The notes under the pieces were generated by a model, which saw only the letters and a list, made by a program, of their open reading frames with translations, did not search any database and was not told where the DNA came from. Positions 55,789 to 62,607 of a stretch of 64,000 nt of DNA are shown here, piece by piece (the stretch's first letter is position 1; the number at the start of each line of letters is the position of its first letter). Location of the stretch: positions 1,144,001-1,208,000 of the forward strand of contig NZ_CP118735.1 in NCBI RefSeq assembly GCF_032595075.1, written 5' to 3'. Position numbers and translations under genes: made by a program. Source of the stretch: Streptococcus sp. 29887 (GTDB taxonomy: Bacteria; Bacillota; Bacilli; Lactobacillales; Streptococcaceae).

Positions 55789-56121
55789 ATGGAAATTGAA
55801 AAAACCAACCGAATGAACGCCTTGTTTGAATTCTATGCAGCCTTGCTGACAGATAAGCAAATGAACTACATTGAGCTATATTATGCAGATGATTATAGCT
55901 TGGCTGAGATTGCTGAGGAATTTCAAGTTAGCCGTCAAGCGGTCTATGATAACATTAAACGAACAGAAAAATTGCTGGAAGATTATGAGATGAAGCTGCA
56001 TATGTATTCTGACTATGTGGTGCGTAGTCAGATTTTCGACGAAATACTCACTAAGTATCCAGAAGATGCTTATTTGAAGGAGAAAATCGCCATTTTAACC
56101 AGCATTGATAATAGAGAGTAA
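55789..56121 (+). CDS. ylxM: YlxM-family SRP-associated DNA-binding-like protein
   Basis: The 110 residues have a sigma-70 region 4-like helix-turn-helix ([28 protein letters not shown]). YlxM modulates signal-recognition-particle GTPase activity in streptococci. It is first gene of the ylxM-ffh-sat region, 12 nt before ffh. Confidence 0.92.
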   Translation: MEIEKTNRMNALFEFYAALLTDKQMNYIELYYADDYSLAEIAEEFQVSRQAVYDNIKRTEKLLEDYEMKLHMYSDYVVRSQIFDEILTKYPEDAYLKEKIAILTSIDNRE

Positions 56122-56133
56122 GAGGGGAAGTAT

Positions 56134-57708
56134 ATGGCTTTTGAAAGCTTAACAGAACGTTTGCAGAGTGTTTTTAAAAACCTACGTCGTAAGGGGAAAA
56201 TTTCTGAAAGTGATATCCAAGAAGCAACCAAGGAAATCCGTCTGGCCTTACTAGAAGCCGACGTTGCTCTTCCTGTTGTAAAAGATTTTATCAAGAAGGT
56301 GCGTGAACGTGCCATTGGTCACGAAGTCATTGAAACCCTGAACCCCGCTCAACAGATCATTAAAATCGTTGATGAAGAATTGACGGCTGTATTGGGGTCT
56401 GAAACGTCTGACATTATCAAGTCACCAAAAATTCCTACCATTATCATGATGGCTGGTTTGCAGGGTGCGGGTAAAACAACCTTTACAGGTAAGTTGGCCA
56501 ACAAACTCAAGCAGGAAGAGAATGCTCGTCCTCTCTTGATTGCGGCCGATATTTATCGTCCAGCTGCCATTGACCAGTTAAAGACCCTTGGTCAACAAAT
56601 TGATGTACCTGTATTCGAGTTGGGTAATCAAGTCCCTGCCCTGGAGATTGTACGTCAAGGTTTAGAACAAGCCAAAGCTAATCATAATGACTATGTCTTG
56701 ATTGATACGGCCGGTCGTTTGCAGATTGACCAAGCCCTTATGGCCGAATTGAGAGAAATCAAAGAGTTTGCTCAGCCAAATGAAATCCTCTTGGTCGTCG
56801 ATGCCATGATTGGTCAGGAAGCTGCCAACGTTGCGCGTGAATTCAATGATCAGCTGGCTATTACTGGTGTGATTTTGACCAAGATTGACGGTGATACACG
56901 TGGTGGTGCAGCCTTGTCTGTCCGTCACATTACTGGTCAGCCAATCAAATTTACCGGTACTGGTGAAAAAATCACCGACATCGAAACCTTCCACCCAGAC
57001 CGTATGTCCTCACGTATTCTGGGCATGGGTGACATGCTGACCTTGATTGAAAAAGCCAGCAAAGAATACGATGAGAAGAAATCATTAGAACTCGCTGAAA
57101 AAATGCGTGAAAATACCTTTGATTTCAACGATTTCATCGATCAGCTGGACCAGGTTCAAAACATGGGACCAATGGAAGACTTGTTGAAGATGATTCCAGG
57201 TATGGCTGGTAACCCGGCCCTTGCCAACTTGAAAGTTGATGAGCGTGAAATTGCACGAAAACGAGCTATCGTATCCTCTATGACACCAGCCGAACGAGAA
57301 AATCCAGATTTGTTGACGCCTAGTCGTCGCCGTCGTATTGCTAACGGTTCTGGAAATAGCTTTGTCGAAGTCAATAAATTTATCAAGGATTTCAATCAGG
57401 CTAAAACCATGATGCAGGGTGTCATGTCTGGCGATATGAGCAAAATGATGAAGCAAATGGGCATCAATCCAAATAATCTTCCTAAAAATATGCCAAATAT
57501 GAACGGTATGGATATGTCTGCTCTTGAAGATATGATGGGCGGTGCAGGAATGCCTGATATGAGCCAACTAATGGGAGGAGCTGGCATGCCAGATATGTCC
57601 CAAATGTTTGGAGGCGGTTTGAAAGGTAAAATCGGTGAATTTGCAATGAAACAAGCTATGAAACGCCAAGCCAATAAAATCAAGAAAGCCAAAAAGAAGA
57701 GAAAATAA
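56134..57708 (+). CDS. ffh: Signal recognition particle protein Ffh
   Basis: SRP54 GTPase that binds nascent signal sequences with 4.5S RNA and docks with FtsY. The 524 residues have an N domain, G domain with GLQGAGKTTFTGKLA, DTAGRLQID, TKIDGDTRGGA, and a Met-rich M domain whose tail (about 410-505) has repeats of MGGAGMPDMSQ. AGAGGGGAAG precedes the start. Confidence 0.97.
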   Translation: MAFESLTERLQSVFKNLRRKGKISESDIQEATKEIRLALLEADVALPVVKDFIKKVRERAIGHEVIETLNPAQQIIKIVDEELTAVLGSETSDIIKSPKIPTIIMMAGLQGAGKTTFTGKLANKLKQEENARPLLIAADIYRPAAIDQLKTLGQQIDVPVFELGNQVPALEIVRQGLEQAKANHNDYVLIDTAGRLQIDQALMAELREIKEFAQPNEILLVVDAMIGQEAANVAREFNDQLAITGVILTKIDGDTRGGAALSVRHITGQPIKFTGTGEKITDIETFHPDRMSSRILGMGDMLTLIEKASKEYDEKKSLELAEKMRENTFDFNDFIDQLDQVQNMGPMEDLLKMIPGMAGNPALANLKVDEREIARKRAIVSSMTPAERENPDLLTPSRRRRIANGSGNSFVEVNKFIKDFNQAKTMMQGVMSGDMSKMMKQMGINPNNLPKNMPNMNGMDMSALEDMMGGAGMPDMSQLMGGAGMPDMSQMFGGGLKGKIGEFAMKQAMKRQANKIKKAKKKRK

Positions 57709-57727
57709 TCTCTTCTTTTTACTTTTT
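57691..57727 (+). terminator. Terminator overlapping the ffh stop codon
   Basis: Stem AAAAAGAAGAGA / TCTCTTCTTTTT, loop AAATAA (including part of the stop codon), then TACTTTTTT. Confidence 0.8.
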
Positions 57728-57843
57728 TGTTCAAAGTGGTTAAGTTTTAGCAATAGAAAATAGGAGTAGGATGGTAGAAAAGAGCGCTATTTCGCATTCA
57801 TAATTTCCGTTATAAAGGAAAGTTTTAAAAAAGTCCTTCATAC

Positions 57844-57872
57844 TCGACATTTTTCGTGATGTCCGTTACAAT
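57844..57872 (+). promoter_or_regulatory. Promoter of satD
   Basis: TCGACA (57844-57849), 17 nt, TACAAT (57867-57872). The spacer has GACAT and ATGTC arms as a small inverted repeat, which could be an operator. AAAGGA precedes the ATG at 57903. Confidence 0.5.
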
Positions 57873-57902
57873 AGAAAAATAACGATAAACAAAGGACAAG
57901 TC

Positions 57903-58568
57903 ATGAATTATATCGCAATAATAGGAAATATTATCCATTCAAAACAGGTTTCCCAGCGTTCGAACACTATAGAAGGTCTAAAACAGCAGATGAATAGTAT
58001 CAACTATTCCTTCGCTCAGAACTTGGCATCGCCATTTACCCTTACAAAGGGAGATGAATTTCAAGCCCTATGCAAGCCTAACCCTCATATATTTTTAATG
58101 ATTGACCAAATTCAACTGGCTTTTCGTGATCAGCTAGAAATTAAATTTGGAATTGGTCTGGGGAAAATTTTGACAGTCATCGACCCAAAACAAAGCATTG
58201 GAGTGGATGGACCTGCTTATTGGGAAGCACAGAAAGCGATAAAGGTCATTCAAGATAAGGATGATTATGGTAGTAGCCTAGTTGCTTTTTCTTCTGAATA
58301 CAAGCAAATCGACCGTGTTATCAATCCTTTACTTACTTCAAGTGATTTTATCAAAGCTACTTGGAATAGTTCACAAACAGACTTGTTTGAATTCTTAATC
58401 AGCAATAAAGTCTATCAGGAAGAATTTAAGCAAAAGCCAATTGCCGAGAAGATGAAACTGAGCCAAAGTGCCTTTACCAAACGCTTGAAGTCCAGTGGAA
58501 TAAAACTTTATTTCCGAAATCGAAAAACAGCTATGGATTTAATCCTGCAACTCAGTCACAGAAGTTAA
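57903..58568 (+). CDS. satD: SatD family protein
   Basis: The 221 residues have the SatD N-terminus (MNYIAIIGNIIHSK) and a C-terminal helix-turn-helix-like segment (IAEKMKLSQSAFTKRLKSSGIKL). In S. mutans the sat (secretion and acid tolerance) operon is ylxM-ffh-satC-satD-satE. Here satD follows ffh with its own promoter, and satC and satE are absent. Its biochemical role is unknown; the helix-turn-helix suggests DNA or RNA binding. Confidence 0.8.
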   Translation: MNYIAIIGNIIHSKQVSQRSNTIEGLKQQMNSINYSFAQNLASPFTLTKGDEFQALCKPNPHIFLMIDQIQLAFRDQLEIKFGIGLGKILTVIDPKQSIGVDGPAYWEAQKAIKVIQDKDDYGSSLVAFSSEYKQIDRVINPLLTSSDFIKATWNSSQTDLFEFLISNKVYQEEFKQKPIAEKMKLSQSAFTKRLKSSGIKLYFRNRKTAMDLILQLSHRS

Positions 58569-58573
58569 TAATG

Positions 58574-58604
58574 TTTACATAATTTATATTGTGTAAATTT
58601 TTTT
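58574..58604 (+). terminator. Terminator of satD
   Basis: Stem TTTACATAAT / ATTGTGTAAA with one wobble, loop TTAT, then seven T. Confidence 0.65.
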
Positions 58605-59037
58605 AGAATTCTAGTCGCAATACAATCTCGTCTTCATCGTATTCGCCAGTTTCAACAAAGCCAAGCGATTGATACAAGGCTTTGGCTGGGGTGTTTTGGG
58701 ATAAAATGCAGAGCTGAATAGCTGAAAATTTTCTTTCTGAGCGGAATTTTTCCAGCAACTGTGTCATAGCCTGACGACCCAAACCTTGTCGCTGATAATT
58801 GGAATCAATAAAGAATTCAGAGATGAGATAGGCTTGTCGTTCAGGAAAATCATGATATAAAATCAGGCCAACAGGACAATCTTGCTGGTAAATCAAATAA
58901 GCCTGACTATCAAACATTCGATAAGCAAAGGCACGTGCCAAGGTCGTTACCTTATCGGCGACAAACTCCGCTTGGTCAAGAGAAACAGATAACGGAACTC
59001 GCCAATTATCAGGGTTAATAGGAACAAAATCAAGCAT
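58603..59037 (-). CDS. GNAT-family N-acetyltransferase
   Basis: The 144 residues have the acetyl-CoA motif NYQRQGLGRQAM and the C-terminal NTPAKALYQSLGFVETGEY, close in pattern to polyamine (BltD-like) acetyltransferases. The substrate is not certain. Convergent with satD. TGC-TATAAT lies upstream on the minus strand with a leader of about 18 nt. Confidence 0.85.
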   Translation of the reverse strand: MLDFVPINPDNWRVPLSVSLDQAEFVADKVTTLARAFAYRMFDSQAYLIYQQDCPVGLILYHDFPERQAYLISEFFIDSNYQRQGLGRQAMTQLLEKFRSERKFSAIQLCILSQNTPAKALYQSLGFVETGEYDEDEIVLRLEF

Positions 59038-59039
59038 AA

Positions 59040-59573
59040 AACATACTTTCGTATTTGTTTGTATTATAGCAAAAACTAAAAATTTATGAACAATTGACCT
59101 TACATGGTCTAAACCCTTGATAATACTGGGATAGAAGCATAAAGTACATTGATTGAAAAATGTACTTTATTTTTATTTTGTACTTTTGAATAGGGTTATT
59201 TATTGTACATAATGATTAGTTTATCTTATTCTTGATATCTCTTTTGAAAAGTACATTTATCATCCACAATTTGATAAAGTTCTGCACTTTCAAAAGTACA
59301 TTTTTTTCGGTCGCATTATATTATTATAAAGGATTTTTTTGGGGTAATGCTATTTTTTTCTATGAGATAGTAGGTATTTGAAGACATACCAACATAGCGT
59401 GAAATAAGTGGTATTTCATCCACCCTCAGTTATTATTTATTAAAATCTCCAATATATTTTGATGTTTCCTCTAATTGGTAAATTCTCTACACAAATTTTT
59501 ATCATATATTGTATTTTGTTATTAACAAATGGTATAATTTTATAGAAATAAGGATAATAAATATTGGACTATC
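59040..59573 (+). promoter_or_regulatory. AT-rich intergenic region with six GTAC boxes
   Basis: No gene is seen in about 530 bp. Boxes with core AAAGTACATT or its reverse are centred on GTAC at 59143-59146, 59162-59165, 59180-59183, 59205-59208, 59251-59254 and 59296-59299. A possible promoter for the next gene is TGG-TATAAT at 59530-59538. Three more boxes occur at 61231-61329, after the gene pair. Confidence 0.55.
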
Positions 59574-59618
59574 TTGAGAATAAGTACGATATTCTTGAGG
59601 AGGAAGGAGGTCAGTAGG

Positions 59619-60659
59619 ATGAGAATTAGTAAGCGACAACTTATTCTACTCGTCATGGGTGCTGTTTTTATCCTAGTCTCTGGACTGGGCTACTATTTCT
59701 ACAAGGACAGTAAGATAAATAAGGACTATGACTATACCAGCTGGGATAGTTACATAGAGGATTACCAGTTTTTGAAAGGGCGTTCATCAGCCCTCATCAC
59801 CTGGGAAGCTACTCCCAAGGAAGAAGTTGACAAACGTCTGGCATACTCTCCCTATGTCAATCAAGAAGAATGGCCTGAATCATTGAATGGCTATATCACC
59901 TATCTTTCTTTTCGCTTGAAAGAGATTCCTGAATCGAGCTCTGTGAAACAAGGATTTTTGGGAGAAGTAGCGTTTGATAGGCATCAACTGGAGGATGGAG
60001 AGTATCTTAAACTTATCGTATACACTTCTGAAGAGGGTGATATTCGTCAAAAAGAGATTGATATCCATCAAGCGATCCAGAACTTTGATAAAGACTATAT
60101 TTATGATAGTAGAGGGCGAAAAATATCTCAGCTAGGCATTCAGATAGTTCTCCGACTAGTTATCCGTAAGGTGGGGGAAGGCCGTGAATCCAAACGATCA
60201 GTTTATTTAGATATTAAAACAGGGGAGGTTTTTGAGAATGTGGAAGAACCAACAGAATTTCCTGTTGATATCTGGGGCTTAAGCACTGTTCTAGAAACTA
60301 ATTTGAATTCCCAAGGTATTGCAATTTACGGTCTGGACAATACTATTAGCTTGACTACCAATGAAGAGGGTGAGATTGTGATTCCGGAGACAAGTACCAT
60401 AGATCGGTCGGTCTTGGCACAGACGGAGTCAGAAATCTATCAAGCCCTGCTCGAGAAAGAGTCTATCTATCTATTGGAGGATTCCGAGTCTATTGCGACC
60501 ATTTTGGATAATTTGGAACTCTTTTATCCCCAGCCAGAAGATCTTTATCAAGGGGTGACTATTCCTGTAGAGTACTCCATTGACGGTCAAGCACATGAAG
60601 TCAATAGTCGTGAAGACTTTCTTCGCTATTTCAAACAAACTGAGGAGGTTTCAGAATGA
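59619..60659 (+). CDS. Membrane-anchored extracellular protein, unknown function
   Basis: The 346 residues have an N-terminal anchor (RQLILLVMGAVFILVSGLGYYFY) and a long hydrophilic extracellular domain without recognised motifs. The ATG at 59619 follows AGGAGG by 8 nt; the frame opens earlier without a better site. It overlaps (ATGA) the DUF3130-like gene, so the two are translationally coupled. By context it may belong to a type VII secretion cargo module, as a membrane or immunity-type component; this is inference. Confidence 0.65.
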   Translation: MRISKRQLILLVMGAVFILVSGLGYYFYKDSKINKDYDYTSWDSYIEDYQFLKGRSSALITWEATPKEEVDKRLAYSPYVNQEEWPESLNGYITYLSFRLKEIPESSSVKQGFLGEVAFDRHQLEDGEYLKLIVYTSEEGDIRQKEIDIHQAIQNFDKDYIYDSRGRKISQLGIQIVLRLVIRKVGEGRESKRSVYLDIKTGEVFENVEEPTEFPVDIWGLSTVLETNLNSQGIAIYGLDNTISLTTNEEGEIVIPETSTIDRSVLAQTESEIYQALLEKESIYLLEDSESIATILDNLELFYPQPEDLYQGVTIPVEYSIDGQAHEVNSREDFLRYFKQTEEVSE

Positions 60660-60991
60660 GTAGTCAAAAGAGAATTAACCCCGAACAGCTTACAAGCATC
60701 GAAGCCAGCTATGTGGATATGTCTGGGATGATCGCAGATAGCGCAGACTTTTTCGACTCTGATGATGCTTCGAAAGAAAAGGTAGCTTCCACTACTAGTC
60801 AGCTTAAGTCAGTGAGTCAAGAGATTGTTTCGACAGTTGAGCAGCTGGATAACTACTTGAACACGGTGGCATAAGCCTTTCGTCAAGCAGACCAGTCGAT
60901 TGCCAATTCCATCGAGGAAAGTCTGGTGAACGGAAAGGAATTAAGAAAAAGAGATATAACTAAGAGCTCATCCTATCAGATGTTGCCATAA
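60656..60991 (+). pseudogene. DUF3130/TIGR04197-like T7SS-associated small protein with internal stop
   Basis: The reading frame codes 72 residues (ending YLNTVA), then TAA at 60872-60874, and continues in frame for 38 codons (AFRQADQSIANSIEES and so on) to TAA 60991. The uninterrupted product would be 111 residues, the normal length of the LXG-associated helical proteins (Lap/DUF3130, TIGR04197) that help LXG toxins leave by T7SSb. The pattern YLNxVA-x-AFRQADQSIA supports this. No LXG toxin follows, so the locus is a remnant. Confidence 0.65.
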
Positions 60992-61028
60992 ACCAATCCA
61001 GACAAGATTACCTTGTCTGGATTGGTTT
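60990..61028 (+). terminator. Strong hairpin after the T7SS-associated remnant
   Basis: Perfect 17-bp stem (AAACCAATCCAGACAAG and its complement) with 5-nt loop. It lacks a long T-run, and its 3' end merges into a -10-like TGG-TATAAT. Confidence 0.7.
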
Positions 61029-61042
61029 GGTATAATGGGAGG

Positions 61043-61160
61043 GTATCGAGTGAATTTCCTATGGGTGGCTAATTTCAACTTGAAATTTGGGGAAAACGAG
61101 CTCATTTTGTTCAATTTAAGAAATAATAAAACAGGTCTAAAGTATAGATCTGTTTTAAAT
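61043..61160 (+). ncRNA. Candidate small RNA between the T7SS remnant and difSL
   Basis: TGG-TATAAT at 61028-61036 and a hairpin AAAACAGGTCT / AGATCTGTTTT (61128-61156) followed by AAATTTATAT bracket about 115 nt with no convincing coding sequence. Inside is the near-palindrome AATTTCAACTTGAAATT. No known RNA family is recognised; the T-run is weak, so this is tentative. Confidence 0.3.
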
Positions 61161-61227
61161 TTATATAAAAATTGGGGGGTATCTCAATGTCCGAAAACAT
61201 AGTTTTAGGTATCAAATTAACTAGAAA

Positions 61228-61332
61228 AATGTACTTTTGAAAAAATTTCCAGTTTTCTAGTTAATAAAGTACATTTTTATGGAAAAATGAGGGTATCTAT
61301 AATTTCCAGTTTAGCCTTGAATTAAGTACATT
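61228..61332. repeat. Three GTAC boxes upstream of difSL
   Basis: GTAC cores at 61231-61234 (reverse orientation, ATGTACTTTTGAAAA), 61269-61272 (AAAGTACATTTTT) and 61326-61329 (TAAGTACATTTTT). The first is the reverse complement of the box at 59290-59305 (TTTCAAAAGTACATTTTT). Confidence 0.55.
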
Positions 61333-61391
61333 TTTAGCTGATTTTTCCTAAAAAATTTTTTTTGGTTATGACCCGAACTATACTCCCATAC

Positions 61392-61422
61392 ATCTTTCCG
61401 AAAAACTATAATTTTCTTGAAA
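61392..61422 (+). other. difSL chromosome-dimer resolution site
   Basis: The 31-bp site starts ATCTTTCCGAAAAACTATAA and ends TTTTCTTGAAA, matching the unconventional streptococcal/lactococcal difSL as I remember it. It lies 52 bp before the xerS start codon, the usual arrangement. It marks the replication terminus, in line with the opposed gene directions either side. Confidence 0.8.
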
Positions 61423-61445
61423 CTTATATAAGGTTATGCTATACT
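61417..61445 (+). promoter_or_regulatory. xerS promoter overlapping difSL
   Basis: TTGAAA (61417-61422), 17 nt, TATACT (61440-61445) with TGC extension. The -35 hexamer is the last six bases of difSL, so XerS bound to its site should interfere with its own transcription. Confidence 0.65.
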
Positions 61446-61474
61446 ACTCATATAACTAAAATCAGGAGAAATAC

Positions 61475-62545
61475 ATGCGTCGTGAGTTATTACTGGAAAA
61501 AATTGAACAGCTAAAAGAAATCATGCCTTGGTATGTCTTGGAATATTACCAATCAAAGTTATCTGTGCCTTACAGTTTTACAACCTTGTATGAATACTTG
61601 AAAGAATACCGTCGTTTTTTTGAATGGTTACAGGATTCGGATTTGGTATCTGTGGAACGGATTGCTGACATTCCCTTGGATATTCTGGAACATTTGACCA
61701 AAAAAGATATGGAAGCCTTTATTCTTTATCTGCGGGAGCGTCCCCTGCTGAACGCCAATACCACGCAGAATGGGGTGTCGCAGACCACCATTAACCGTAC
61801 CCTATCGGCACTTTCTAGTCTCTTCAAGTATTTAACCGAAGAAGTGGAAAACGAACAAGGCGAGCCCTACTTCTACCGCAATGTCATGAAGAAGGTGTCC
61901 ACCAAGAAGAAGAAGGAAACCTTGGCGGCGCGGGCGGAGAACATCAAGCAGAAGCTCTTTTTGGGCGATGAAACCACGGAGTTTTTGGACTATGTGGACA
62001 AGGAATACCAGGTTAAGCTGTCCAAACGTGCCCTATCATCCTTCCAGAAAAATAAGGAGCGGGATTTGGCGATCTTGGCACTTCTCTTGGCATCTGGCGT
62101 TCGTCTGTCTGAGGCAGTCAATTTGGACCTCCGTGATGTCAACCTCAAGATGATGATGATTGAGGTAACGCGTAAAGGTGGCAAGCGGGACTCGGTCAAT
62201 GTGGCAGGATTTGCTAAGCCTTACTTAGAAGCCTACATGGGCATTCGCCAGCAACGCTACAAGGCTGAAAAAACGGATACGGCTTTTTTCCTGTCTGAGT
62301 ACCGTGGTCTACCTAACCGCATCGACGCTTCTTCCATTGAGAAAATGGTGGCTAAGTATTCTGCGGACTTCAAGATACGCGTAACCCCCCACAAACTCCG
62401 TCATACATTGGCAACTCGCCTCTACGACGCCACCAAGTCGCAAGTTCTGGTCAGTCACCAACTGGGCCATGCCAATACCCAGGTCACCGACCTCTATACC
62501 CATATCGTCAACGATGAGCAAAAAAATGCTCTGGATAAATTATAA
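61475..62545 (+). CDS. xerS: Tyrosine recombinase XerS
   Basis: Single recombinase that resolves chromosome dimers at difSL, with FtsK. The 356 residues have an N-terminal SAM-like core-binding domain and a C-terminal catalytic domain with R210 ([10 protein letters not shown]), Lys in [10 protein letters not shown]306-x2-R309 ([11 protein letters not shown]), His in HQLGHANTQ, and nucleophile Y341 (DLYTH). CAGGAG precedes the ATG. Confidence 0.96.
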   Translation: MRRELLLEKIEQLKEIMPWYVLEYYQSKLSVPYSFTTLYEYLKEYRRFFEWLQDSDLVSVERIADIPLDILEHLTKKDMEAFILYLRERPLLNANTTQNGVSQTTINRTLSALSSLFKYLTEEVENEQGEPYFYRNVMKKVSTKKKKETLAARAENIKQKLFLGDETTEFLDYVDKEYQVKLSKRALSSFQKNKERDLAILALLLASGVRLSEAVNLDLRDVNLKMMMIEVTRKGGKRDSVNVAGFAKPYLEAYMGIRQQRYKAEKTDTAFFLSEYRGLPNRIDASSIEKMVAKYSADFKIRVTPHKLRHTLATRLYDATKSQVLVSHQLGHANTQVTDLYTHIVNDEQKNALDKL

Positions 62546-62572
62546 CTTTATGTAATATAAATTATGTAAAAC

Positions 62573-62602
62573 AACACGAGTAAGCTCAAACTTACTCGTG
62601 TT
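62573..62602. terminator. Bidirectional terminator between xerS and the phosphohexomutase gene
   Basis: Perfect 12-bp stem AACACGAGTAAG / CTTACTCGTGTT with a 6-nt loop, between convergent genes. Confidence 0.85.
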
Positions 62603-62607
62603 TCCAA

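Noticed and set aside
55701..62572. ATAAATTATGTAAA(C) at 55701, 58573 (reverse) and 62557 as a possible regulator site
   Set aside because: In DNA this AT-rich a 15-mer is expected to recur by chance in 64 kb. The copy at 58573 is better explained as the satD terminator stem, and the others share no promoter position.
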